From positions 1 to 7,968 of the forward strand of contig JAEYQX010000040.1 in the NCBI GenBank assembly GCA_023409795.1: a DNA stretch of 7,968 bases, written 5' to 3'. The DNA is from Pseudomonadota bacterium. Its GTDB lineage: Bacteria > Pseudomonadota > Alphaproteobacteria > Caulobacterales > Caulobacteraceae. A program made the position numbers and the translations under genes. Below the pieces are notes generated by a model that made no database searches, was not told where the DNA came from, and saw nothing but the letters and a program-made list of their open reading frames with translations. Each line of letters opens with the position of its first letter. Within the stretch, counting starts at the first letter, position 1. This document shows positions 1 through 7,595 of the stretch, piece by piece.

Positions 1-2
1 GC

Positions 3-680
3 CGCAGCTTCAGCGGCGGCCCGGCCCAGGTCCTGCGCCAGGCCCGCGCGGCCATGGCCGGTGAGGACTGGCGCGCCGTCGTCGATGACGTGCGCCATTC
101 GGCACGCAGCCTGTGGGCCTCATGGTCCCCGGTCGAGCGCGGCCGCTTCCTGAGACACCTGCGCGCCCTGTGGGAGAACCACCGCCATCGCCTGGCCCCC
201 GGCGTCGCGCGCGAGGTCGCCGCCATGCTGGCCGACGAGAGCCTGACGATCGAGGCGGGCCATGTCCTGGGCCTGCGCCAGGCCCCGCACGGGGTCGCGG
301 TGGACATTCGCCCTCGCGGTGAGCGCACCCCCGGCCCTCGCCTGTTTGATGCGGTCGTCAACTGCTCCGGCCCGGCCGAGGACGTCAGCCAGAGCCCCGA
401 TCCCCTGATCCGTGACCTGCTGGCGCAGGGCCAGGTCGCCGCCGCGCCGCTGGGCCTGGGACTGGCGATCGACGAAGCGGGTCGCCTGAAGAATGCCGCC
501 GGATCCGCCCAGGCACGGCTGTTCGCGGTAGGACCCCTGACCCGCAGCCTGTTCTGGGAAGCCAGCGCCGTGCCCGACCTGCGCCACCAGGCCCTGTTCA
601 TTGCCCAGGGGGTCCTGGCCTCGCTCGAGCGGCCGGTGACAGCCCACGACCGGGCGATAGAGGCTGTCAGTTTTTCTTAA
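3..680 (+). CDS. FAD/NAD(P)-binding protein, COG4529-like (3' part only)
   Basis: The open frame runs in from the left edge and stops with TAA at 678-680, so only the last 225 residues are present and the N-terminal dinucleotide-binding fold is outside the window. An internal ATG at 54 is not taken as the start because the frame is open and protein-like before it. Visible pieces fit the FAD/NAD(P)-binding family of COG4529 (E. coli YdhS-like): a helical stretch around 'FLRHLRALWENHRHRLAP', a beta strand ending in 'DAVVNCSGP', and a C-terminal part 'LFAVGPLTRSLFWEASAVP' followed by 'RHQA', which resembles the flavin-binding end of these oxidoreductases. Substrate and reaction are unknown for most of the family. 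The gene lies 208 nt upstream of a broken TonB-dependent receptor on the same strand, so the two may once have served one uptake or modification function; that link is inference. Codon use is GC-rich like its neighbours. Confidence 0.75.
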   Translation, partial: RSFSGGPAQVLRQARAAMAGEDWRAVVDDVRHSARSLWASWSPVERGRFLRHLRALWENHRHRLAPGVAREVAAMLADESLTIEAGHVLGLRQAPHGVAVDIRPRGERTPGPRLFDAVVNCSGPAEDVSQSPDPLIRDLLAQGQVAAAPLGLGLAIDEAGRLKNAAGSAQARLFAVGPLTRSLFWEASAVPDLRHQALFIAQGVLASLERPVTAHDRAIEAVSFS

Positions 681-755
681 ATGGCAAAGCTTATTCCGCT
701 GCCGCTCCACATCATGAAGAGATCATAATGCATTGATTTATAAGCTGCTATCTTA

Positions 756-770
756 GTTCAATGCTTGAAC
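756..770. promoter_or_regulatory. Perfect 6-bp-arm palindrome in AT-rich spacer (candidate operator)
   Basis: The 208-nt spacer 681-888 drops to about 42% GC over 661-780 (hand count), as expected for a promoter region. In it gttcaa and ttgaac face each other around the triplet tgc, a perfect dyad. A second, shorter dyad (acaac / gttgt, also around tgc) lies at 825-837. Both are upstream of the receptor pseudogene and could be regulator binding sites. I could not identify a convincing -35/-10 pair, and no regulator family is implied by the sequence alone. Nothing else gene-like was seen in this spacer. Confidence 0.3.
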
Positions 771-888
771 CTCTGCCCACACGCCGGAAGATAATCTGAC
801 AGCCAATCTACGGCTGAATCTAGAACAACTGCGTTGTGCGAACCGCGTCCCCCTCGCCAGATCAGGCCTGGAAAAGCGCGAGGGGATC

Positions 889-3283
889 ATGACACAGCCT
901 GACCGGCCACAGCGGCCCTTTACCCACCGGCGAAGTTGGCGACAGGCCACCGCCTCCCCGGCCCTGGCCACGGCCATGATCGGGCTGGCGGCACCGGCCC
1001 TGGCCGAGGAACCGCAGCGAGCCCCGCCCGAGGTTCCGCTGGTGGCCAGTGTCGGTGACATCGTGGTCACCGCCCGGCGGCGCGACGAGCGGGCGCAGGA
1101 CGTGCCCATTGCCCTGACCGTGGTGAACGAGGAACTGCTGGCACGGACCGGCACCTATAATGTGGCCTAGGTCACCCAGCTGGCCCCCAGCGTCCAGCTG
1201 CTGAGCTCGAACCCGCGCAATACGGCCATCACCATCCGCGGCCTTGGGGCCAGCTATGGCCTGGCCAACGACGGCCTGGAACAGGGCGTCGGCCTGTATG
1301 TGGACCAGGTCTATTATGGCCGCCCGGCCACGGCGACGATGGACTTTGTCGACCTGGACCGGATCGAGATCCTGCGCGGGCCCCAGGGCACCCTGTTTGG
1401 CAAGAACACCACGGCGGGCGCGCTGAACATCACGACCCGCGCGCCCAGCCTTACCCCCGATGCCCAGGGCGAGATCAGCGTGGGCGACTTCGGCTTCCTG
1501 CAGGCCAAGGCGACGGTATCGGGGCCGCTGGTCCCGGACATGCTGGCGGGGCGGCTGTCGATCGTCTCGACCCGCCGCGACGGGATGCTCTACAACGTCC
1601 CCACGGACCGCCGCCAGAATGCCCAGGAAGCCATCAGCTTTCGCGGCCAGCTGCTTTACCAGCCGACCGACCGGTTCAGCCTGAAACTGGCCGCCGACTA
1701 TGCCGACCTGACGCCGGACTGCTGCACCCAGGTCTATTTCACCTATGGCCAAACCCTGAAGCCGGCGGCGCAGCAGTTCCCTGCCCTGGCCGCCGGACGC
1801 GGCTATGCGCCCGCCAGCACCAATCCCCATGACCGGCTGAGCGACGTCGACAGCGCGATCCAGGCCGACCAGATCCACCGGGGTGTCCGGCCATCATCGA
1901 CTATGACCTGGGGCCTGCCAGCCTGACGTCGGTGACCGCCTGGCGCGCCTGGGACTGGGGCCCGCGCAACGATCGCGACTATACGGCCCTGGACATCACC
2001 CGGCAGTCGGCCAACCCGTCATGGCAGGATCAGTGGAGCCAGGAACTGCGCCTGTCCTCCAATGGCCAGAGGCGGGTCGACTGGACCGTGGGGCTCTATG
2101 CCTTCCACCAGGCCGTCACGACCAGCGGCGTGACCGAATACGGCCGCGACGCCACCTACTGGCTGGTCAGCCCGGACCTGCCCGATGCCCTGCTGGACGG
2201 CTACAAGGTCTTCAACGACAGCCGCATCGAGACCGACTCCCTGGCCGTCTTTGGCCAGCTGACCTGGGCCATCACCGACCGCCTGCGCCTGACGCCCGGT
2301 CTTCGCTTTACCCGCGAGGAGAAGGCCGGTGTCTATCAGGCCGTGACCGAGGGCGGGCTGGAGACCACGGACGAGGCCCTGATTGCACGCCGCCTGGGCG
2401 TGGCGCGACCCCAGTTCTATGAGGCCTCGCTGGCCGACGAGGACCTGTCGGGACAGGTCGCCCTGTCCTATGCCCTGGGTGCCGATGTCCTGCTGTATGG
2501 CAGCGCGGCCCGGGGCTACAAGTCGGCGGGCATCAACATGGCCGGCATTCCCCGCCTGCCGACGGCTCGCCCGCGCTCAACAATGCCGTGGTCAAGCCCG
2601 AGGCCGTGACAACGTGGGAGCTGGGGCTGAAGACCCAGGGCTTTGGTCGCCGCCTGACCGCCAACCTGGCCGTCTATCGCACCGATGTCGAGGACTACCA
2701 GGCCAATGTGGTGGATACCGGCCCCGGGGCCCTGCGCGGCTACCTGGCCAATGCCGAGAAGGTGGTGATCCAGGGCGTTGAGCTGGATGCCTTTGCCCGG
2801 CCGACGCCGGACCTAGACCTCTATGCCAACCTGGCCTGGACGGATGCCCGCTATGACCGGTTTGCCAATGGCCCCTGCCCGCTGGAGCGGATCGGCACCT
2901 CGACGGTGGCCTGTGACCTGTCAGGCCAGGATCTTCCCGGCGTCTCGCCCTGGGCCGGGTCGGTGGGCGGCGAGTGGCGCCGTCCGGACCGCCTGTCCGC
3001 GCACAGCGGCGAGGCCTATCTGGGGGCCGATGTCAGCTATCGCTCGACCTAAAACTCTGACGCCGCCGTGTCGCGCCATACGCAGATCGAAGGCTATGCC
3101 CTGGTCAATCTGAGGGCCGGGGTGCGCACCGAGCGCGGCTGGGAAGCCTTTGTCTGGGTCAGGAACGCCCTGGACCAGGACTATATGCAGTTCGTCAGCA
3201 TCCAGTCCGGCAACTCGGGCCTGGTCATCGGCAATCCGGGCGACCCGCGCACCGTGGGCCTGACGCTGCGGGCCCGCTACTGA
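889..3283 (+). pseudogene. TonB-dependent outer-membrane receptor, inactivated by two stops and two frameshifts
   Basis: An intact version would be a ligand-gated outer-membrane channel driven by TonB/ExbBD. The ATG at 889 follows a purine-rich gagggg (880-885). Residues 1-39 look like a signal peptide with a twin-Arg-containing n-region and a cleavage site after 'APALA'. A TonB-box-like 'DIVVTA' is at residues 57-62. The plug domain includes 'TIRGLG', 'GLYVDQVYYGRP' and 'IEILRGPQGTLFGKNTTAGA'; barrel strands follow, down to a C-terminal 'LTLRARY' with the terminal aromatic typical of outer-membrane proteins. Four lesions break it: amber TAG at 1168-1170; a missing base near 1887/1888 (frame 1 to frame 3, restoring 'AIIDYDLGPASLTSVTAW'); a missing base near 2560/2561 (frame 3 to frame 2, restoring 'DGSPALNNAVVKPE'); ochre TAA at 3050-3052, where Tyr would fit. 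Repaired length is about 798 residues. Ligand unknown; a link to aromatics is only suggested by the neighbouring operon. Confidence 0.93.
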
Positions 3284-3300
3284 CGCCCGCGCGCCAGAAA

Positions 3301-3329
3301 AAACCCCGCCTCGGCTGGAGGCGGGGTTT
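3301..3329. terminator. Probable bidirectional intrinsic terminator
   Basis: A 12-bp perfect stem, aaaccccgcctc (3301-3312) with gaggcggggttt (3318-3329), encloses a 5-nt loop. A six-A run (3298-3303) overlaps one arm and becomes a U run for minus-strand transcripts; on the plus side the stem ends in TTT and is followed by gtcttct. It lies 17 nt after the receptor pseudogene's stop and 5 nt from the porin stop, between two convergent genes, so it can serve both, with the better U tract on the minus strand. Confidence 0.9.
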
Positions 3330-3334
3330 GTCTT

Positions 3335-4777
3335 CTAGAACCGCAGGCCCAGGAAGGTGCCTACGTAGGACTGGTCCGAGCTGTGGGTGGTCTGCTCAAG
3401 GAAGTCGCCCGCCTTGGTATAGTTGGCCACGCCCGTGATGCTGACGAAGGGGTTGATCGCATAGCGGGCAAAGACCCCGGTGCGCCAGCCGATATAGGCA
3501 GCATCGCCCTCGGTCGCGCTGCGGATCACCATGCCGGACAGGGCATAGAAGCCGTCATCCTTGCTCTGGCGCCACAGGCCGGCCGTGTTGGCGCCGACCA
3601 TCAGCTTGGGCGTCGGGCGGGCCGTCACCTCGGGCTGGACCAGGATCAGGTTGGCAAAGCCCAGGTCCGTGCGCAGGCCCGTCGGCTGCGGGAACAGGGG
3701 GTTGTAGCTGTTCAGCTCGCCATCGTTCGGGTCCTTGTCACCCGAGCCGACGTCGATGCGAAGCGCCACGCGCGGCGACCACTTCACATCGGCAAAGCTG
3801 CGGCCGACCACGCCCGAGACATACCAGGCGTCGATGTCCAGGTCGCCGAACTCGCCCCACTGCTTGACCGCCTCGACGTCATAGTCCCACGGGGCGACCC
3901 GGCCGGTCAGGCGGGCCGAGACGGTGTTGCGGTCGTCACGGCCGGTGCCGACGCGGTCAAAGACAGCGCCCATGCGGTCGGTGTTGGCATAGAGCAGCTC
4001 CAGGCGCGGAGCCGTGGCCCCCTCGCCCAGGGTCTTGGCCGCCGTCGCGCCAAATAGGCGGTAGTCATAGTTGGTCGCATCGTCCCACGACGCCTTGCTT
4101 TCACGCAGGGCATAGCCGGCAAAGGCACCGCCGCTCCAGCCGGTCGGGCTGTCATACAGGACGCGGACCAGGTCCAGGGCAACGCGGGCATTGGCCCCTT
4201 CGCGCATGTCGAACAGGCGATAGGCGCCCTGGCCGAATTCCTGGCGACCGATGCGGGCGCGCAGCTTGCCGCCAGCCAGGTCGGTGCGGGCCTCGATGAA
4301 GGCCTGGTGCAGGTCGGCACGGCTTTCCTCGATCACCGGCTCGCCGCTGTCCAGGCCCGAGTTGCGGGCGTCCTGAACGTCAACGAAGGCGCGAAGATTA
4401 TCGCCCAGGTTCAGCTCGCCCCACAGGCGGGCGCGGGTCTGGAAGTTGCCGTCCTGGTCCTGGGCACCGCGGCCAAAGCGCTCGTTGTTGCGGTGCTCGG
4501 CACGGAAGCGAAGCTCGCCGCCGAAGCTGGCCCAGACGCCGCTGTGCTCGCCGGCGATCGGCACATACTTCAGTTGCGACCAGGTCGAGGTGCGCTTGGC
4601 CGGATCGGCCAGGTAGGCGTAGTTCTCGTCGTGATTGATCAGCTTGAACGGCGGCGGTGCCGGGGCGGCCACGGGAACCGGGGCCGAAGCCTGTGCGGCG
4701 GTGGCGGCGGCAGCGTCAGCCGCGGGCATGGCAGCGTGCGAGATCAGGGCAGCCGCAGCTGCAGTCATGATAGGCAT
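3335..4777 (-). CDS. Alginate-export-family outer-membrane porin
   Basis: The 480-residue product resembles the Alginate_exp family (AlgE-like beta-barrels of about 490 residues), which in many catabolic clusters act as outer-membrane channels rather than true alginate exporters. Family-like sequence includes 'ARLWGELNLGDNLRAFVDVQD' near residues 116-136, 'DLHQAFIEA' at 155-163 and the segment from R175 to R198 containing 'GRQEFGQGAYRLFDMREG'. Many alternating hydrophobic strands follow, and the protein ends in 'GTFLGLRF', with the C-terminal Phe used by the Bam complex. The ATG at 4775-4777 is chosen because a strong GGAGG lies 6 nt upstream. The N-terminus is Ala-rich but has no basic residue before the hydrophobic run, which is odd for a signal peptide; in the same frame an Arg-rich stretch lies just upstream but has no start codon. 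It is the last gene of the gentisate operon, 65 nt after the isomerase. Probable role: passage of an aromatic acid through the outer membrane (inferred from context). Confidence 0.85.
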   Translation of the reverse strand: MPIMTAAAAALISHAAMPAADAAAATAAQASAPVPVAAPAPPPFKLINHDENYAYLADPAKRTSTWSQLKYVPIAGEHSGVWASFGGELRFRAEHRNNERFGRGAQDQDGNFQTRARLWGELNLGDNLRAFVDVQDARNSGLDSGEPVIEESRADLHQAFIEARTDLAGGKLRARIGRQEFGQGAYRLFDMREGANARVALDLVRVLYDSPTGWSGGAFAGYALRESKASWDDATNYDYRLFGATAAKTLGEGATAPRLELLYANTDRMGAVFDRVGTGRDDRNTVSARLTGRVAPWDYDVEAVKQWGEFGDLDIDAWYVSGVVGRSFADVKWSPRVALRIDVGSGDKDPNDGELNSYNPLFPQPTGLRTDLGFANLILVQPEVTARPTPKLMVGANTAGLWRQSKDDGFYALSGMVIRSATEGDAAYIGWRTGVFARYAINPFVSITGVANYTKAGDFLEQTTHSSDQSYVGTFLGLRF

Positions 4778-4783
4778 GGATGT

Positions 4784-4788
4784 CCTCC
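4784..4788 (-). promoter_or_regulatory. Ribosome binding site that sets the porin start
   Basis: Read on the minus strand this is GGAGG, 6 nt before the ATG at 4775-4777. It favours this ATG over the in-frame ATG three codons later (4766-4768). No alternative ATG, GTG or TTG start lies in frame between here and the upstream TGA. Confidence 0.7.
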
Positions 4789-4842
4789 GATGGCGGCGCG
4801 GTTGGCTCCACGCTCAGTTCGGTCAGGGTTTCAGGGAGAGGT

Positions 4843-5472
4843 TTACTCGGCGTCGGGCTGCTTGCCCGGAACCGCGTCGGCGAAGGCCGAAAGCTCCAGG
4901 CAGGCGGCTTCCAGGGCGACCAGGCGCGGCCAGCGCAGCTCAACGCCAAAGCGTCGGGCATTGCCCAGCTGTGGCACGATGAACAGGTCGGCCAGGGTCA
5001 CCTGGGCGCCAAAGGCAAAGGGACCGGGCTGGTTGGCCAGAAGCTGGTCAATGGCGTCCAGGCCCTCTTCGATCGTGGTCGCCGCCCAGTCCTGGACCTG
5101 GTCTTCCGACAGGCCCAGGTCGCGCAGGCGCGCCAGGACCTTCAGGTTCTGGACCGGGTGGATGTCACAGGCGACCACCTGGGCCACCGCGCGGACCCTG
5201 GCCTTGAGCACAGGATCGGCGGGCAGCAGGGCGGGCGACGGTGCCACTTCGTCAAGGTATTCGATGATGGCGAGGGACTGGGTCAGCACCTCGCCATCAT
5301 CGGTCACAAAGGCAGGCAGCAGCCCCTGGGGGTTGAGCGCCAGATAGTCTGGCGCCCGTTGCTCACCCTTGCGCAGGTGATGAAAGACCTGCCCGGCCTC
5401 CAGGCCTTTCAGACCCAAGGCAATACGCACGCGCCAGGAGGCCGTCGACCGGAAGTAACCGTGCAGGGTCAT
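4843..5472 (-). CDS. maiA: Zeta-class glutathione transferase, probable maleylpyruvate isomerase
   Basis: This 209-residue protein belongs to the maleylacetoacetate/maleylpyruvate isomerase family of zeta-class GSTs. Using glutathione as cofactor, these cytosolic enzymes isomerise the cis double bond of maleylpyruvate (or maleylacetoacetate). The N-terminal thioredoxin-like domain carries the zeta signature at residues 8-19 (RSTASWRVRIAL), the cis-Pro loop 'LLPAFV' (P53) and glutathione-binding Q65-S66. The helical domain has 'DIHPVQNLKVL' (H105, P106, N109), 'TLADLFIVPQ' (D162) and R173/R174. The Cys of the common SSCxWR signature is Ala here (A11). The ATG at 5470-5472 lies 5 nt after the permease stop and starts exactly at the family's first beta strand; a GTG one codon earlier is possible. 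Between a fumarylpyruvate-hydrolase-like gene and the porin, with gentisate dioxygenase in the same unit, maleylpyruvate is the likely substrate. The symbol maiA is the family name; a nagL-type label would suit the pathway better. Confidence 0.88.
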   Translation of the reverse strand: MTLHGYFRSTASWRVRIALGLKGLEAGQVFHHLRKGEQRAPDYLALNPQGLLPAFVTDDGEVLTQSLAIIEYLDEVAPSPALLPADPVLKARVRAVAQVVACDIHPVQNLKVLARLRDLGLSEDQVQDWAATTIEEGLDAIDQLLANQPGPFAFGAQVTLADLFIVPQLGNARRFGVELRWPRLVALEAACLELSAFADAVPGKQPDAE

Positions 5473-5477
5473 CACTT

Positions 5478-6812
5478 TCAGACTCCCGAGCGGCGGCGGA
5501 CGCCGCCCAGAACGAAGACGGCCAACGAGGCCACGACCGCAGGAACGACCGCCAGCAGGATCAGGCTTTGCGGGGTCCAGCCGGCACCCAGCAGCACGCC
5601 GCCGACCAGCGGGCCGACGATGGCACCGATGCGGCCAACGCCCAGGGCCCAGCCCACGCCCGTGGCGCGGATGTTGGTCGGATAGACGGCAGCCGTCAGG
5701 GCGTTGCAGCCGATCTGGGCACCGACGACGCCGAAGCCCGACAGGGCCGCGCCGACCAGCAGCACGGTCAGGTTGGTGCCACCAAAGGCCAGCAGGGCGA
5801 TGAAGGCGGCCGAGGCGGCATAGGCCGTGCCCAGGACGATGTAGGGGCTGAAGCGGTCGATCATGCGGCCCAGGGCAATGGCACCGACGACGCCGCCCAG
5901 GTTCAGGATGGCGGTCGACAGGATGGCCATCGACAGCGGCAGGCCCGCGCCCTTCAGCAGGGTCGGCAGCCAGTTCACCAGGAAGTACATGACCAGCAGG
6001 TTCATGAAGAAGGCGACCCACAGCAGCAGGGTGACCGGGGTGCGGCCTTCACGGAACAGCTGGAAGACCGAGAAGCCCTTGGCAGCTGACGACTGCTCGT
6101 GCTTCAGGCCTTCGATGAACTCGGCGACCGAGGCGTTGGCGTCGATCTTCTTGACGATCGGGGCGATCTTGGCTTCCGGCGCGCCCTTGGCGACCAGGAA
6201 GCGGACCGATTCCGGCAGCAGGAAATAGAGGACCGGCAGCAGCAGCAGGGGCAGGACGCCGCCGACCAGGAAGACCGATTCCCAACCATAGTTGGCGATC
6301 AGGCCGGTCGAGATCAGGCCACCGATGGTCGAGCCCAGAGGGAAGCCGCAGAACATCACGGTCACCAGCGTCGCACGCAGGCGAGCCGGGCCGTATTCGC
6401 TCGTCAGGGCGATGATGTTGGGCATGGCGGCGCCCAGACCGATGCCGGTAACGAAGCGGTAGATCAGCAGCTCGGTCATCGAGCCGGCAAAGGCCGTCAG
6501 CAGGGCGAACAGGCCGAAGATCAGGGTGGAGACCAGGATGACGGTCTTGCGGCCGAACTTGTCAGCAGCGGGGCTGAGGGTGAAGGCACCCACGGTCAGG
6601 CCCAGAAGGCCGATAGCGAAGATCGGACCGAATTCAGACGGGGACAGGCCCCATTCCTCGGCAATCTTGGGAGCCACAAAGGCGATCGACTGGGTGTCGA
6701 AGCCGTCCAGCATGGCGATGATAAAGCACAGCGCAGTTACGCCGAACTGCAGCGGACCAAACTTGGCCCGGTCGATAACGGCGTTGCCGCCGCCCTCCCC
6801 CATGGATGCCAT
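5478..6812 (-). CDS. MFS aromatic acid:H+ symporter (AAHS type)
   Basis: The 444-residue product has about twelve hydrophobic segments arranged as 6+6, with a hydrophilic central loop around residues 205-255, as in the aromatic acid:H+ symporter family (PcaK, BenK, GenK, MhpT). Segment 1 carries the family's Asp pair in 'MLDGFDTQ' (D36, D39), important for aromatic substrate transport in PcaK-type proteins. The loop between segments 2 and 3 has the MFS motif A variant 'SPAADKFGRK' (80-89), with Ser where Gly is usual. Segment 4 contains 'YRFVTGIGLGAAMPN', segment 5 starts after 'SEYGPARLRAT', and the second half has 'GRMIDRFSP' and 'YPTNIRATGVGWALGVGR'. The likely role is inner-membrane uptake of gentisate or a precursor such as 3-hydroxybenzoate or salicylate; the exact substrate cannot be read from sequence. 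It lies 84 nt after the hydrolase and 5 nt before the isomerase in the same operon. Confidence 0.9.
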   Translation of the reverse strand: MASMGEGGGNAVIDRAKFGPLQFGVTALCFIIAMLDGFDTQSIAFVAPKIAEEWGLSPSEFGPIFAIGLLGLTVGAFTLSPAADKFGRKTVILVSTLIFGLFALLTAFAGSMTELLIYRFVTGIGLGAAMPNIIALTSEYGPARLRATLVTVMFCGFPLGSTIGGLISTGLIANYGWESVFLVGGVLPLLLLPVLYFLLPESVRFLVAKGAPEAKIAPIVKKIDANASVAEFIEGLKHEQSSAAKGFSVFQLFREGRTPVTLLLWVAFFMNLLVMYFLVNWLPTLLKGAGLPLSMAILSTAILNLGGVVGAIALGRMIDRFSPYIVLGTAYAASAAFIALLAFGGTNLTVLLVGAALSGFGVVGAQIGCNALTAAVYPTNIRATGVGWALGVGRIGAIVGPLVGGVLLGAGWTPQSLILLAVVPAVVASLAVFVLGGVRRRSGV

Positions 6813-6817
6813 GGGTC

Positions 6818-6825
6818 ACCTCCTC
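6818..6825 (-). promoter_or_regulatory. Strong ribosome binding site of the permease
   Basis: On the minus strand this reads GAGGAGGT, a near-perfect anti-16S match, 5 nt before the ATG at 6810-6812. It favours that ATG over the in-frame ATG at 6801-6803. It begins 5 nt downstream of the hairpin at 6831-6862. Confidence 0.7.
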
Positions 6826-6830
6826 GATTT

Positions 6831-6862
6831 GGGGAGGGCACGTCTTGAGCACGCCTCTCCCC
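6831..6862 (-). other. RNA hairpin in the hydrolase-permease gap
   Basis: The 84-nt gap 6813-6896 is the longest in the operon. On the minus strand GGGGAG pairs with CTCCCC, and after a one-base bulge GGC pairs with GCC, leaving a 13-nt inner part that can add two G-U pairs and one G-C pair. There is no U run after it, so it does not look like a terminator. It stands just before the permease ribosome binding site and might act in mRNA processing or stability, or in setting relative expression; this role is inference. Confidence 0.45.
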
Positions 6863-6896
6863 TTATGTTGATTGACGTGGGTTACATCGCCTCCCC

Positions 6897-7595
6897 TCAG
6901 GCGATCGGGTCGCCGACCTTGATGGTCAGCGGGGTGAGGCCGTCGATAGTGACAACCATTTCGTCGCCGGGGACGACGGCACCAACACCCGCAGGGGTGC
7001 CGGTGTAGATCAGATCGCCGGGCTGCAGCTCCCACAGCCGGGAAGCAAAGGCGATGATGTCATCGACCGGCCAGATCAGCTCGGCCAGGTCAGCGTCCTG
7101 CTTCACGTCGCCATTGACGGTCAGCTTGATCGCACCCTTCTCAGGGTTGAAGTCACCCTCGCCGGCCTTGTGGATCAGGCCGATGGGCGAGGATTGCTCG
7201 ACATTCTTGCCGGTGCACCAGGGGCGGCCCTGGGCGCGCGCTTCCAGCTGCAGGTCGCGGCGCGTCATGTCCAGGCCCGTGGCATAGCCCCAGACGTGGT
7301 CCTTGGCCTGCTCGACCGGGATGTTGCGGCCAGCCTTGCCGATCGCCACCACCAGCTCGGCCTCGAAGTGGAAGTTCGAGGTCTGCGACGGATAGGGAAT
7401 GGTCACGCCCGACGGCACGACCGTTTCGGCCCAGGCGGTGAAGAAGAAGGGCGGCTCACGGTCCGGGTCGCGGCCCATTTCGCGAGCGTGCGCGGCATAG
7501 TTGCGACCAACACAGATTACACGACGAACCGGGAAGTCTTCGCCAGTAGAAGTAGGTACAATTACTACGTCTTGCGGTGCGAACAGCAGACTCAT
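6897..7595 (-). CDS. Fumarylacetoacetate-hydrolase-family enzyme, probable fumarylpyruvate hydrolase
   Basis: The 232-residue product is a full-length short-form FAH-family hydrolase (NagK/YcgM size class). These cytosolic metal enzymes cleave a C-C bond; in the gentisate pathway fumarylpyruvate gives fumarate and pyruvate. Visible features are 'VICVGRNYAAHAREMG' (26-41), the metal-binding 'NFHFEAELVVAIG' with E78 and E80, the third ligand D109 in 'GYATGLDMTRRDLQ', and the closing signature 'YTGTPAGVGAV' (TGTPAGVG at 198-205). The ATG at 7593-7595 overlaps the dioxygenase stop (ATGA), with GGGAGG (7603-7608) 7 nt upstream, so translation is probably coupled. The first 30 or so codons differ from the rest: GTA is used for V10, V11, V13 and V26, with ATT, CCT, ACT and TCT, giving about 50% GC against about 66% further in. 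Fumarylacetoacetate is an alternative substrate, but the neighbouring dioxygenase and GST favour fumarylpyruvate. Confidence 0.9.
   Translation of the reverse strand: MSLLFAPQDVVIVPTSTGEDFPVRRVICVGRNYAAHAREMGRDPDREPPFFFTAWAETVVPSGVTIPYPSQTSNFHFEAELVVAIGKAGRNIPVEQAKDHVWGYATGLDMTRRDLQLEARAQGRPWCTGKNVEQSSPIGLIHKAGEGDFNPEKGAIKLTVNGDVKQDADLAELIWPVDDIIAFASRLWELQPGDLIYTGTPAGVGAVVPGDEMVVTIDGLTPLTIKVGDPIA

Noticed and set aside
662..804. 9-bp exact inverted repeat (662-670 and 796-804) flanking the AT-rich spacer, as a possible insertion scar
   Set aside because: With about 125 nt between the arms, a 9-bp match has a sizeable chance of arising at random, and no target duplication or transposase remnant is seen.
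862..1878. Long minus-strand open frame (338 codons) opposite the receptor pseudogene
   Set aside because: It is antisense to a sequence that reads as receptor plug and barrel in the other strand; its Gly/Arg/Gln-rich composition is typical of GC-rich shadow frames.
889..3283. Programmed frameshifting or stop read-through in the receptor
   Set aside because: The four lesions are of different kinds, lie far apart and show no slippery run or stimulatory structure; ordinary gene decay is simpler.
4307..5347. Long plus-strand open frame (346 codons)
   Set aside because: Antisense to the porin and isomerase genes, both supported by family motifs; low-complexity composition and no recognisable domain.
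4843..6021. Isomerase gene extended upstream to a 392-residue protein
   Set aside because: The extra N-terminal part overlaps the permease in another frame and is Arg/Gly/Pro-rich nonsense; the GST fold begins at the ATG 5470-5472.
6099..6848. Plus-strand open frame rich in Gln, Asp and Gly
   Set aside because: It is the antisense shadow of the permease; hydrophobic codons on one strand give such Gln/Asp-rich products on the other.
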